A stretch of 64,000 nucleotides of DNA from Anaerolineae bacterium (GCA_019637615.1 JAHBVJ010000003.1:1-64000); one strand, 5' to 3'. Numbered from the stretch's first letter, positions 8,534 to 17,700 are shown. Numbers and translations: made by a program. Notes: generated from the letters alone by a model not told the origin.

Positions 8534-8738
8534 GGGGACATTACGCCTCAAGCATAAAAACAGTTCACCAAGGTGTCTCCGCCCGATGCTTCGGCGTCGG
8601 GCATGAGCCAAGTGACATCTTTCCTCGATTTTTGTGACAGAAGAATGAATAGGCACGTTTCTATCGGTGCTACGCTGATCTGGCTGATGTGTATCATGTG
8701 ATGTGGAAATATCAGCCGCACCGAAAGGAATTCCCCAA

Positions 8739-10250
8739 GTGTTTCGCCGCTATTTTCTTCTCCTGTTGAGCATCGCCCTACTCTTCGCATTCTCCAAGCG
8801 TACAGTGGCCTTCGCGGGCAATGCTGACGTGCCTCGTTTTGAAGCGGTTCCATGTCCGGTGGCGTTCCAAGCACAATATACCGTCCAATGTGGCTTCTTG
8901 ATCGTGCCTGCCGAACACGCCAAGCCCGACGGCGCTACTATCAAAGTTGCCGTCGCCATTTTCAAGTCTCGGTCGCTGCATCCCCAACCCGATCCGGTCA
9001 TCTACCTCTCTGGCGGCCCCGGATCGCGCACGCTCGATAGTTTCGCGGGTGGCCTTGGCAGCTACTTAGAAACGGCGCGTGGCAATCGTGACATCATTCT
9101 GGTCGATCAACGCGGGATAGGCTATTCAGAGCCTTCCTTGGCCTGCCCCGAAGTGGACGAACTGCTCCTGCGTGATGAGCAAGGCCCCGGCAGCGCTAAT
9201 GTGCCGCTGCAACGTAAGGCCATTCAACAGTGCTACGAGCGCCTGATCGACCAGCACGTCGATCTTGCCACCTTTAACACCGTCGAGAGCGCCGCCGACA
9301 TTGCCGCGCTTGGCCCTGTCCTAGGCTATCCGCAGGTGAATATCGATGGCGGTTCGTATGGCTCCACACTGGCGATGACCGTGATGCGCCACCATTCCGA
9401 CGTCATCCGCAGCGTCGTGCTGCAAGGTGTGACACCGCCCGAAGTCGATCTCATGTCGTCCTTTGGCCCCGATTTTGAACGTGCCCTGAATTTGGTCTTC
9501 GCGGCGTGTCAGGCTGATTCCGCCTGCAATACTGCCTATCCTGACCTGTCCACCACCTTTTATGCGGCGCTCAAGCAACTAACCGACAAACCGCTCACCC
9601 TCCAGCTAACACATCCTGTTACCGGACGCGCGCTGACTTTTCACGCCGATGCTGTAGATTTCATCGGGGCGGTGCAGTGGGCGATGTATTCGTCCAGCAG
9701 CATCAGCCAACTGCCTATGTTCATCACGGCGGTCTACAACAAAAACATCAAAATACTAGAGCCATTGGCACTCACGACGCTCACCATCACCAAGACCAGC
9801 ACACTCGGCGCGAATCTAGCCATGCGCTGTATGGATGATGTCATGACGACCACGCCGGAAGCTTGGTCAGCCGCTGTCGATACCCTCCAGCCAAGTTTAC
9901 AGCCCGCTTTTCGCAGTGGTACCACCGGCGTAGACTGGTGGACGGATACGTGCGCGATGGGTTGGGATGCCCGGCAGCTTGACCCTATCGAGAACACACC
10001 CGTCAAAAGCGACCTGCCCACGCTGATGATGAACGGCAAATTCGATCCCGTCACACCGCCGATGTGGGCTGCGGCAGCACTGCCCTATTTATCGCGCGGC
10101 ATCAATCTGGACTTCCCCGAATCGGCGCACGGCGTGAACCCTACGCCGTGTGCAATGAAAATCCTAAATGACTTTATCAACGAGCCTACCACCCAACCCG
10201 ACACGCAGTGCATCGCCAAGCTAAAGTCGATTTCCTTCGTGATGCCGTAA
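8739..10250 (+). CDS. secreted alpha/beta hydrolase, tripeptidyl aminopeptidase-like (S33 family)
   Basis: The 503-residue protein has a signal peptide (FRRYFLLLLSIALLFAF) and an alpha/beta-hydrolase core. The oxyanion region is YLSGGPGSR, the nucleophile elbow GGSYGS, and a C-terminal TAP-like domain supplies Asp in NGKFDPVTPP and His in SAHGVNP. A cysteine-containing cap is present (CQADSACN). Relatives release N-terminal peptides outside the cell. I chose GTG at 8739 because AAAGGAA lies 9 bases before it and the signal peptide then starts at once; a GTG at 8703 is in frame. Confidence 0.88.
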   Translation: MFRRYFLLLLSIALLFAFSKRTVAFAGNADVPRFEAVPCPVAFQAQYTVQCGFLIVPAEHAKPDGATIKVAVAIFKSRSLHPQPDPVIYLSGGPGSRTLDSFAGGLGSYLETARGNRDIILVDQRGIGYSEPSLACPEVDELLLRDEQGPGSANVPLQRKAIQQCYERLIDQHVDLATFNTVESAADIAALGPVLGYPQVNIDGGSYGSTLAMTVMRHHSDVIRSVVLQGVTPPEVDLMSSFGPDFERALNLVFAACQADSACNTAYPDLSTTFYAALKQLTDKPLTLQLTHPVTGRALTFHADAVDFIGAVQWAMYSSSSISQLPMFITAVYNKNIKILEPLALTTLTITKTSTLGANLAMRCMDDVMTTTPEAWSAAVDTLQPSLQPAFRSGTTGVDWWTDTCAMGWDARQLDPIENTPVKSDLPTLMMNGKFDPVTPPMWAAAALPYLSRGINLDFPESAHGVNPTPCAMKILNDFINEPTTQPDTQCIAKLKSISFVMP

Positions 10251-10430
10251 CCCCAACGGTGCCGTCCTGTCCGATAACTTCCCTCCCGCTTGCAGTTCAT
10301 GCTCCAATACTCTTAAGGCATGAGAACGCAGGGCGGGAGGGTGAAATTATCATGTTTCGCGGAAATAGCGTGCTGGTGAGTCGCGATTGGTGTGCGCTTT
10401 CCGCAAAGCCTGAAACACAACGCCTCAACG

Positions 10431-10439
10431 TGCTATACT
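10431..10439 (+). promoter_or_regulatory. candidate extended -10 promoter of ccmF
   Basis: TGCTATACT fits an extended -10 element, about 37 bases before the ccmF start. The -35 region (TGAAAC at 10411-10416) is weak. Confidence 0.4.
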
Positions 10440-10475
10440 TTTCCCAAGTCCCAATGAACAAAGAGATTTAACGGT

Positions 10476-12539
10476 ATGTTCGCTGAATTTGGAATCATCA
10501 CAACGGCGCTGGCATTGGTCTGCGCAGTGTTCGCGACGCTGGCTTCTGCCTATGGAGCCTTGAACAAGACCGAACGGTGGGTGTTGAGCGCCCGTAACGC
10601 CGCTCTGCTGACATGGCCTTTGATCACCACTTCGGCGCTGATATTGCTGGCGGCGCAATATTCGGGCGATTACAGCATCAAGTATGTGTACGATGTAACC
10701 AACAGCACCGAGCCGTTGTTTTATAAGATGACGGCGCTGTGGGGCGGGCAGCCGGGGTCGCTGCTGTTCTGGGCGTGGGCGATGAGCACGTTCACGTCGC
10801 TGACACTGCTGCTCAACTGGCGATCCGACCGGCGGTTGATGCCGTGGGTGATCACCTTCACGATGTTGACGTTGAGCTTCTTCCTGATTCTGAACAACAT
10901 TTATGAGAACCCGTTTGAGCGATTCTGGGCGATTCCGGGGCATTCGGACGTGATCGCAGCGGTATTCCAACCCGCGAACTACACCTTGTTCACGCCTGTC
11001 GATGGACGCGGATTGAACCCGCTGCTGCGGCATCCGGGGATGGTGATCCACCCGCCAATGCTGTACGCGGGCTACGTAGGCATGACAATCCCGTGGGCGT
11101 TCGCGATGGCGGCGCTGGCGTCGGGACAGTTGAACACGAACTGGATCAAGGCAACACGGCGTTGGACGTTGGTGGCGTGGCTGTTCCTGTCGCTTGGGTT
11201 GCTGCTCGGCGGACGGTGGGCCTATGATGTGCTCGGTTGGGGCGGCTACTGGGGCTGGGATCCGGTGGAGAACGCGGCGCTGCTGCCGTGGCTGACGGGA
11301 ACGGCGTTCTTGCACAGCGTGATGATCCAAGAGAAACGCGGAATGCTCAAGGTGTGGAATATGTTCCTGATCATCCTGACGTTCTTGCTGGTGATCCTCG
11401 GCACCTTCGCGACACGTAGCGGCATCGTGGCAAGCGTACACAGCTTTGCTCAGAGCGCGATTGGCGTGCCGATGCTGGTTTTCGTAGGATCGACCATTGT
11501 GGGTTGTCTGGCAATCTGGGCATGGCGCTGGCAGCGCGGCGATCTCGCGAGCGATCACCAGTTGGATGCGCTGGTCAGCCGCGAGAGCATGTTCGTGCTG
11601 AATAACTGGATTTTCGTAGGCATCACAATCATGGTGCTGTGGGGTACATACGCGCCCGTATTCAGCGAAATCTTCACGGGGCAGCAGATCACGCTTGGGA
11701 AGGAATACTACAACGCGGTCGTCGTGCCATTGTTCGGGGCGATGTACGTGCTGATGGGAATCGCGCCGTTGGTGGCATGGAAGAAGGCGTCGTTCTCGGC
11801 GCTGGGACGGGCGATCCGTGTGCCGTTGGTGCTGACAGTCGCGACGGTGGCGGTGCTGTTCGTGACGGGAACCCATAACGGTGGCGCGCTGCTCGGTTAC
11901 GGGCTGATCTTCTTCGCGGGATACACAACGGTGATCGAATATGCGCGCGGCGTGCGAGCGAGGATGGGTAAGGGCGAGAATCCAGTGCAAGCCCTCGCGC
12001 GGTTGTTCACGCGCAGCCGTCAGCGGTATGGCGGGTACTTCATCCATCTCGGCGTGGTGGTGATCGGGATCGGGGTGATCGGCAGCACGTTGTTCCAAAT
12101 GCAGACGCAGGAGACCATCAGCCAAGGTGAGAGCATTTCGCTCGGCAATATGACGATGGTGTATACCGACGCGTTCTCGGCAATGGCGGACGATGGGCGC
12201 GATATGGTGATCGCGAATGTGGCGGTGTACCGCGACGGGCAGCATGTGGCGGATATTCGCCCGCGCAAAGACGACTTCCAGAATCAGGGCATGACGATGA
12301 CCATCGCCGGACAGTATACGACGCTGGAGAGCGATTTCTACGTGCTGCTGACGAATTGGGAGGGGCAACGGTTGACCTTCCATGTGTACTTGAACCCGTT
12401 GATCAATCTGGTGTGGTGGGGCGGCATGATCCTGATGATCGGGACGATCATCGCGGCATGGCCCACGCCACAGCGGGATAGTCTGGTGCGGTCGGCAGAA
12501 GCGGCCTCGCCCGGTCAGTTGCAGTTGGCGGGCGATTAG
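10476..12539 (+). CDS. ccmF: cytochrome c-type biogenesis protein CcmF (heme lyase subunit)
   Basis: The 687-residue, many-helix membrane protein carries the heme-handling WWD motif GGYWGWDPVENAALLPWL (about residues 255-272) plus WGGQPGSLLFWAW and HPPMLYAGYVG, all typical of CcmF/NrfE. In System I cytochrome c maturation it joins heme from CcmE to apocytochrome c at the outer face of the membrane. A long stop-free frame on the opposite strand is an artefact of its codon use. No other ccm gene is in the window, so the system must be split or continue elsewhere. Confidence 0.96.
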   Translation: MFAEFGIITTALALVCAVFATLASAYGALNKTERWVLSARNAALLTWPLITTSALILLAAQYSGDYSIKYVYDVTNSTEPLFYKMTALWGGQPGSLLFWAWAMSTFTSLTLLLNWRSDRRLMPWVITFTMLTLSFFLILNNIYENPFERFWAIPGHSDVIAAVFQPANYTLFTPVDGRGLNPLLRHPGMVIHPPMLYAGYVGMTIPWAFAMAALASGQLNTNWIKATRRWTLVAWLFLSLGLLLGGRWAYDVLGWGGYWGWDPVENAALLPWLTGTAFLHSVMIQEKRGMLKVWNMFLIILTFLLVILGTFATRSGIVASVHSFAQSAIGVPMLVFVGSTIVGCLAIWAWRWQRGDLASDHQLDALVSRESMFVLNNWIFVGITIMVLWGTYAPVFSEIFTGQQITLGKEYYNAVVVPLFGAMYVLMGIAPLVAWKKASFSALGRAIRVPLVLTVATVAVLFVTGTHNGGALLGYGLIFFAGYTTVIEYARGVRARMGKGENPVQALARLFTRSRQRYGGYFIHLGVVVIGIGVIGSTLFQMQTQETISQGESISLGNMTMVYTDAFSAMADDGRDMVIANVAVYRDGQHVADIRPRKDDFQNQGMTMTIAGQYTTLESDFYVLLTNWEGQRLTFHVYLNPLINLVWWGGMILMIGTIIAAWPTPQRDSLVRSAEAASPGQLQLAGD

Positions 12540-12544
12540 AGAAA

Positions 12545-12578
12545 GTGCTTAGTCCTGAGTGCTTAGTGCTCAGTGAAG
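12545..12578. repeat. AGTGCTN heptamer repeat
   Basis: About four degenerate heptamers (AGTGCTT, AGTCCTG, AGTGCTT, AGTGCTC) lie directly after the ccmF stop and before the shared terminator. The same family occurs at many other intergenic sites here. Confidence 0.75.
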
Positions 12579-12588
12579 AAAGGACAAA

Positions 12589-12628
12589 AACTGCTGTGGG
12601 TCGGGGTAATACTCGACCCATAGCAGTT
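12589..12628 (-). terminator. strong terminator between convergent ccmF and KARI-like gene
   Basis: A 15-base-pair stem (12589-12603 with 12614-12628, one G-T pair) is followed on the minus strand by TTTTT. It therefore terminates the KARI-like unit and may also stop ccmF transcripts. The KARI-like stop codon (12627-12629) lies in the base of the stem. Confidence 0.8.
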
Positions 12629-13658
12629 ACCAACTGGTTTCGACGCGGTCATCGCTGATATCGGGCGGCTCGTCATTGCGGTTGAATTGCTCGATGGTCT
12701 GGCGTTCCATATCCCAGAGGGCGCTGGTGGCGCGACGCTGACGGAGACTATCGAGGCGCAGGTAACCGTTGGCATATTCCATCGCCCATTCCTGCGCGAA
12801 TTTACCGCTGCGCACCTCACCCAAGACGGTCTCCATCTGACGGCGTAATTTCGGCTCGTTATAACGCTCGATGCGGGAGAGAATGCTATACTGCGCAATC
12901 TGCGAGAGGAATCTCATGCTGTCTTGAAGGCCAGTCTGCGCGGCTTTGTCGAGGACATAGCCGAGTTCACCGGATGCATAGAGATCGAGCAGGACGGCTT
13001 CGGGCGGGTAGCCTTCTTTGATGAGCACATCCGCCGCCGTCTGGATGAAAGCGTGCAGCGCGGGCAAGATAGTCTGCTGCGTGAACAGGTCTAGTTCGGC
13101 TTCCTGACGAAAGGTGAGTTCCATCGCGCCTGCTTTGAGTGTGCGGAGCGCAAGGGCGACCGCGAGGAGGCGATCCCATGCTCTGCCGCTGGCGTCTTGC
13201 GAGACGGCGAGGAAACTGGGGAAGCCGCTCCCGCGTCGGAAGGATTCGCGCACGCCGATCCCCGTCGTACGCGGGGCGATGAGCATGACATCCACGAAGG
13301 GAGGCGGCTCGATGAAGCCGAACGCGACGTTGTAGCCGGAAGTAAAGACGAGCGAATCGCCCGCTTTGAGCGAGGGCGAGATCAACGTCAGATAGAGTTC
13401 CGGCATGACCTCATCGGAGACGGTGAGGAACTTGAGCGTGGTGGTAGCGGCGGCCTCGGCAATAGAGATCACGTCGAAGCCATCGCGGGAGGCTTGCTCG
13501 GCGTAGTCATCCTCGGCGTTGCCGATGGTCACGATATGACCGCTGTCTTGCAGATTGAGCGCGATTGAACGCCCGATATTGCCGTAGCCGAGCACACTGA
13601 TGCGCTGCTCGGCTAACGCGGCGGGATTAGCGTCGGCTTCGTAGTAGATCATCGACAT
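12627..13658 (-). CDS. ketol-acid reductoisomerase-like protein with altered metal site
   Basis: The 343-residue protein follows the class I KARI layout. An N-terminal Rossmann domain has RISVLGYGNIGRSIALNLQD, then come LTLISPSLKAGDSLVFTSGY, LIAPRTTGIGVRESFRRGSG and a knotted helical C-domain. True KARI (IlvC) makes dihydroxy acids for branched-chain amino acids with two Mg ions. By eye alignment the Mg-ligand segments read LDLFTQQ (family DLFGEQ, so Glu to Gln) and LYASGEL (family ECLHEL, so the first Glu to Tyr). KARI activity is therefore doubtful. It starts 20 bases after the transglycosylase gene; no other ilv gene is near. Confidence 0.8.
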   Translation of the reverse strand: MSMIYYEADANPAALAEQRISVLGYGNIGRSIALNLQDSGHIVTIGNAEDDYAEQASRDGFDVISIAEAAATTTLKFLTVSDEVMPELYLTLISPSLKAGDSLVFTSGYNVAFGFIEPPPFVDVMLIAPRTTGIGVRESFRRGSGFPSFLAVSQDASGRAWDRLLAVALALRTLKAGAMELTFRQEAELDLFTQQTILPALHAFIQTAADVLIKEGYPPEAVLLDLYASGELGYVLDKAAQTGLQDSMRFLSQIAQYSILSRIERYNEPKLRRQMETVLGEVRSGKFAQEWAMEYANGYLRLDSLRQRRATSALWDMERQTIEQFNRNDEPPDISDDRVETSW

Positions 13659-13678
13659 GAGCGCGTCCGTTCTTGTGC

Positions 13679-14389
13679 TTAGGGCGTAGGTGAAGGCGTG
13701 GGCGTGGCAGGGAACAGAATGGCGTGGGCTTGATCGCACAAGCGATAACCGCCCGCACTGAGCCAATCTTGCAGGGCGGCGCTGTCTTCGGTCTTCTTGT
13801 TAAGCAGCGCGTCCATGTAAATCCCCGACCCCCAAACGTAATAGCGGCGTGTTTCGTCGTACCAGCCCGCCCAACCCCAGTCGATCACGCCCCAACCGCC
13901 ATTATACCCCGCCATCGCCAGCCCGATATGTCCGTCGGCGAGTTCGAGGCCGCCCTTGAGGTAGGTGATGCCGCGCAGCGCGTTGGTGTCGGGGTCTTTC
14001 ATGTCTTCGCCGTCTTCGAAGTGGAAGGGCATGACTTGAAACAGCCCTTGCGCTCCGGCAGAGGAGCCGACCATATATTGACCACAGCTTTCGATCTGGA
14101 TGACGGTGGCGAGGATGTTGGCATCGACGCCGTACTGCTGCGACCACTTGAGAATCCAAGGCTTCCAGTACTGGACTTCGGGCGTGAAGACCTGTGACAT
14201 GGCGGGCGGCGGTTCCGGCGTCGCCGCGATGCTGCGCGAGGACGACAACGGAATGCGCTCGATGCCGCCGTTGAGCAGGGCAATGATCAGGCCGACGGTG
14301 ACGCCGAGGATCATGCCGACCGAGCCGATGATGACGATGAGTTGCAGTGGCAGCAAGCGCAGCCACAGGTTATACAACGAACGAGTCAC
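13679..14389 (-). CDS. membrane-anchored lytic transglycosylase (SLT domain)
   Basis: The 236-residue protein has one N-terminal membrane helix (LQLIVIIGSVGMILGVTVGL) and an SLT lysozyme-like domain outside the membrane. Catalytic Glu is in IQIESCG, followed by GAQGLFQVMPFHF and AMAGYNGGWG, the three hallmark motifs. It would cleave peptidoglycan glycan strands. The frame is open for a further 3.3 kb upstream, but GTG at 14389 with GGGAG eight bases before it and a membrane helix right after is the sensible start. It leads the KARI-like gene. The C-terminus ends in a Pro/Thr-rich stretch. Confidence 0.85.
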   Translation of the reverse strand: MTRSLYNLWLRLLPLQLIVIIGSVGMILGVTVGLIIALLNGGIERIPLSSSRSIAATPEPPPAMSQVFTPEVQYWKPWILKWSQQYGVDANILATVIQIESCGQYMVGSSAGAQGLFQVMPFHFEDGEDMKDPDTNALRGITYLKGGLELADGHIGLAMAGYNGGWGVIDWGWAGWYDETRRYYVWGSGIYMDALLNKKTEDSAALQDWLSAGGYRLCDQAHAILFPATPTPSPTP

Positions 14390-14623
14390 TACCAATACTC
14401 CCGGTGCCAAGGCTATAGTGCTAAGTACAGACAGGGCTGGTTGAGGGGGTGTTTCGCTGCTCGTGGCAATGACACCCCTGAATACCACCCTAAAAGATTC
14501 TAGCAGGTTCGGCGCGGCGTAGTATCCTACAAATGAGGGAATGAACGACGATTGGCAACCGATTTCGCTAGTTGTCTGTTCAGTTACAATAGACCCATTG
14601 TGGTTATTCTTAGGAGTTTTCCG

Positions 14624-16438
14624 ATGACAAATGCTCTCCCTAAACGCAGTGAAGTCGCCAAGGAACAAACGTGGGACGCCGAGAGCGTCTTCGCCAGCGT
14701 GGATGCGTGCCGCGCCGCGTTCAAGGCATTGGCGGCTGATGTAGAGAGTTTCGGCAAGTTCAGCGGGCATCTGGGCGACAACGCCGCGATGCTGGCGGAT
14801 GGTATGGCGGCGGCGGAAAGCATCAACCGCCAATTGAGCGTGATGTTCACCTATGTAGGCATGAACTACAACGTGGATACCACCGACGTTGGCGCGACGA
14901 CGCTGTATGGCGAGGCGATGGGCGTCTATGGCAAGGTGGCGGCGGGTTTGTCGTTCATCGAGCCGGAAGTGCTCAAAATCGGGCTGGACACGCTGAAGAC
15001 GTGGATGACGCAAGAGCCGCGACTGGCGATCTATGCCCATTACTTCGAGAAGCTGTACCGCCGTCAGGAGCATGTGCGCTCGGCGGAAGTAGAGCAGGTG
15101 CTGGGCATGGCGGCGGAAGTGTTCCAGCAGGCGGACATGACGTACAACATGCTGACCGACGCCGACTTGAAGTTCCCGTCCGCGAGCGATGGCAAGACCT
15201 CGTTCGATGTGGCGCAATCGACCATCGACACGCTGATGGATCACCCTGATCGGGAAGTGCGCAAGACGGCGTGGACGAATTATTACGGGCAGTACAAGGC
15301 GTATAAGAACACGTTGAGCGCCAGTTTGATGGCGGCGGTCAAGCGCGATGTGTTTTATGGGCGGGCACGTGGTTACAAGTCGTCGTTGGAAGCAGCGCTG
15401 TTCCCCAACAACATCAGTACCGCCGTGTTCCACAACTTGATCGACACCTTCAAGAAGAATATCCCCGTGTGGCACCGCTACTTCGCCATCAAGAAGAAGG
15501 CGCTCGGACACGGCGACCTGTACCCGTATGACATCTGGGCACCGCTGGTCAAGAACCCGCCGCATATCCCGTTCGACAAGGGCGTGGAGATGATCGTCAA
15601 CGGGTTGAAGCCGCTGGGCGACGATTACGTGAATGTGCTGCGGAAGGGGTGCCTTGAGGAGCGGTGGGTAGACTACGCGCCGAACCAAGGCAAGACGCAA
15701 GGCGCGTTCTCGACGGGCGGGCCGGGAATTCACCCGTTCATCCTGATGAGCTATTCGGACGATCTGGGATCGGTGAGCACGCTGGCGCACGAGTTGGGGC
15801 ACTCGATGCACACCTATCTGACGATCAAGAATCAGCCGCTGGTGTACGCAGATTACTCGTTGTTCGTGGCGGAGGTGGCGTCGAACTTCAATCAGGCGAT
15901 GACGCGGGCGTACCTGCTTAAGACGAACGACGATCCTGATTTCCAGATCACGGCGATCACCGAGGCGGCGTACAACTTCCATCGGTACTTCTTGCAGATG
16001 CCGACGCTGGCACGGTTCGAGCTGGAGATGCACGAGCGCGCCGAACGGGGTCAGGGCGTGACCGCCGATGACATGGTGGCGCTGATGGGCGACCTGCTCA
16101 GTGAGGCGTATGGTGAGGCGATGACGATTGATAAGGAGACGTTCGGCCTGATGTGGGCGACGTTCGGGCACCTGTACGCGAACTTCTACGTGTTCCAGTA
16201 CGCGACGGGCATCTCTGGCGCAAATGCACTGGCGTCGCGCATCCTTGACGGGACTCCGGGCGCGGCTGAGGCGTATCTCGGCTTCTTGAAATCGGGCAGT
16301 TCGCGGTATCCGCTGGATGTGCTGAAGGGCGCGGGCGTTGACCTGACTACGCCGGAGCCGGTGGAACGCACTTATGCCGTCCTCAGCGGGTTCGTTGACC
16401 GCCTTGAGAAGCTGGTGGATGCCCGCGACGGGAAGTGA
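14624..16438 (+). CDS. pepF: oligoendopeptidase F (M3 family metallopeptidase)
   Basis: A cytoplasmic zinc peptidase of family M3B that degrades short peptides. The 604-residue length fits. The zinc site is TLAHELGHSMHTYL (His389, Glu390, His393), with the third ligand Glu in LFVAEVASNFNQ. Upstream segments such as EQTWDAESVFAS match the family's start. TAGGAG precedes the ATG at 14624, so an in-frame start at 14552 is not used. It is divergent from the transglycosylase gene; the 234-base gap between them holds a heptamer-repeat fragment near 14415. Confidence 0.95.
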   Translation: MTNALPKRSEVAKEQTWDAESVFASVDACRAAFKALAADVESFGKFSGHLGDNAAMLADGMAAAESINRQLSVMFTYVGMNYNVDTTDVGATTLYGEAMGVYGKVAAGLSFIEPEVLKIGLDTLKTWMTQEPRLAIYAHYFEKLYRRQEHVRSAEVEQVLGMAAEVFQQADMTYNMLTDADLKFPSASDGKTSFDVAQSTIDTLMDHPDREVRKTAWTNYYGQYKAYKNTLSASLMAAVKRDVFYGRARGYKSSLEAALFPNNISTAVFHNLIDTFKKNIPVWHRYFAIKKKALGHGDLYPYDIWAPLVKNPPHIPFDKGVEMIVNGLKPLGDDYVNVLRKGCLEERWVDYAPNQGKTQGAFSTGGPGIHPFILMSYSDDLGSVSTLAHELGHSMHTYLTIKNQPLVYADYSLFVAEVASNFNQAMTRAYLLKTNDDPDFQITAITEAAYNFHRYFLQMPTLARFELEMHERAERGQGVTADDMVALMGDLLSEAYGEAMTIDKETFGLMWATFGHLYANFYVFQYATGISGANALASRILDGTPGAAEAYLGFLKSGSSRYPLDVLKGAGVDLTTPEPVERTYAVLSGFVDRLEKLVDARDGK

Positions 16439-17539
16439 TCGCGGTGGCATGATCCCGATTTTGATCCCGTTCGCTGCGGTGGACGGGATCAGTGTAGTCC
16501 TTAGTGCTGAGTGCTTAGTCCTTAGTGAAGAGCAGAAAGCCGAAGACAGTGCTGAGTAGAAGATGGGGGGAAGTGCTAGGTGCTGAGTGCCAAGTGCTGC
16601 GTAAGAAGTGGTAGTTTTCGCGGCGAACATCGGGTGAGCGTGGTGCGAGCAAGCGGGACGTGACGCGAATGCAACGCCGCCCGACGTTGTGCCGTCAGGC
16701 TTAGAGAACGAAGGCTCGATGGGACTCAGCTCTGAGCGGGTTTCTGTAATTCCACCATTGTTCCGTTGAATACCATCAATGTCAGGGTTAGGAAACGAAG
16801 GCTCGGTGAGACTCAGGCAGGGAGAAGCGATGATGAGCCTCACCCCCGCCCCCTCTCCATTACCATGGAGAGGGGAGTCTGGTGCAGGCGAGAGGGTAGG
16901 ATCGGCAGTGGTGACGGGCGAAGGTGGCATAGCAGTGGTGATGAGTGCTGTGGTGTCGTTGTCCCAGTCGTCGGGATCGGTGAGGATAAGCCTCACCCCC
17001 TTGGAAGATAGTGCTATGTGCTGAGTGCCAAGTGCTGAGGTAGGGATGGTCGGTAGATCGGCATTGGCAGATGGTAACGATGAGGGAGACGAGGCAAGCG
17101 CAGTCAGTGGTTCGTCGTTCCAATCATCATCGGGATCGGTGAGGATGAGCCTCACCCCCTTGGAAGATAGTGCTATGTGCTGAGTGCCAAGTGCTGAGGT
17201 AGGGATGGTCGGTAGATCGGCATTGGCAGATGGCAGCGATGAGGGAGACGAGGCAGGCGCGGTCAGTTGTTCGTCGTTCCAATCATCATCGGGGTCGGTG
17301 AGGATGAGCCTCACCCCCGCCCCCTCTCCATTGCCATGGAGAGGGGAGTCTGGCGTAGGCGAGGGGGAAGGATCGGTGACGGGGGCGTCAGCAGCGACAA
17401 GCATAATGGGAGCAGGCGGCGCGATAGGTGGCGCAACCGGATATGGTTCGGGAGGGCCGAAATAGGAGCTACGGGGCAATATTTGGACGGGCAGGTCTTC
17501 AAATTCACCGATGGTGATGTTGTCGGGCGACCAAGGCAT
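16439..17539 (-). CDS. repeat-invaded protein of unknown function, 3' end uncertain
   Basis: GAGGAGG lies six bases before an ATG at 17539, and the product opens MPWSPDNITIGEFEDLPVQI followed by a Pro-rich stretch, which looks like a real protein start. After about 55 residues it runs through copies of a 53-residue unit containing RLILTDPDDDWNDE. The rest is encoded by dispersed repeat DNA. The frame has no stop until 13679, passing antisense to pepF and into the transglycosylase gene, so the true end is unknown and the end given here is arbitrary. No family is recognised; it may be a decayed gene. Confidence 0.35.
16492..16606. repeat. two AGTGCTN heptamer clusters
   Basis: Clusters at about 16497-16530 (AGTCCTT, AGTGCTG, AGTGCTT, AGTCCTT) and 16570-16600 (AGTGCTA, GGTGCTG, AGTGCCA, AGTGCTG) follow the pepF stop. 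They belong to the window-wide heptamer family. Confidence 0.75.
16673..16733. repeat. REP-like double-hairpin element
   Basis: GCCGCCCGACGTTGTGCCGTC is followed by AGGCTTAGAGAACGAAGGC and a GATGGGACTC end. This is nearly the same as the elements at 22078-22136 and 53460-53512. It is intergenic after pepF. Confidence 0.65.
16827..16883. repeat. CTCACCCC-type hairpin repeat
   Basis: CCCCTCTCCATTACCATGGAGAGGGG forms a stem (CCCCTCTCCAT pairs with ATGGAGAGGGG) after the CTCACCCCCGC lead. A near-identical copy lies at 17309-17365, and looser copies at 25704-25749 and 28963-29005. Confidence 0.7.
16982..17320. repeat. 159-bp in-frame tandem repeat
   Basis: The segment starting GAGGATAAGCCTCACCCC at 16982 recurs at 17141 and, partly, at 17300, a period of 159 bases or exactly 53 codons. 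Each unit includes a heptamer cluster (at about 17009 and 17168). The copies are almost identical, so the duplication is recent. On the minus strand all copies stay in one open frame. Confidence 0.85.
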
Positions 17540-17672
17540 AGCGCGCCTCCTCAAGTGCGATACACGAACATACGAACAGTAATACCTAGACGAGAAAATG
17601 ACTTCATCGGCATTGTTGAGGTCATTTTTTGTTGTGATGATAGGATATAACAGGTTTTTTGATTTGAACATC

Positions 17673-17700
17673 CTTACATTTGTATGCGTACAAATGTAAG
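17673..17700. promoter_or_regulatory. perfect inverted repeat, candidate operator
   Basis: CTTACATTTGTA and TACAAATGTAAG are perfect 12-base arms around TGCG. The site lies about 135 bases upstream of the minus-strand start at 17539, in AT-rich DNA. GTAATATTAC nearby (about 17710) is a second small palindrome. No T-tract follows on either strand, so a protein-binding site is more likely than a terminator. Confidence 0.5.

Noticed and set aside
10208..10471. Small frame before ccmF
   Set aside because: It overlaps the end of the hydrolase gene and contains the candidate ccmF promoter; no ribosome site.
10425..12383. 652-codon open frame antisense to ccmF
   Set aside because: Its translation is His/Arg/Gln-rich with no domain, and it lies fully opposite a clear CcmF; it follows from GC-rich codon use.
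16982..17320. CRISPR-like array
   Set aside because: The 159-base units are near-identical along their whole length, with no constant-repeat/variable-spacer pattern and no cas genes.
13679..17671. A single 1330-residue minus-strand protein
   Set aside because: Its middle is antisense to pepF. Only the transglycosylase end (to 14389) and perhaps the start at 17539 look like protein; separate ribosome sites support separate genes.
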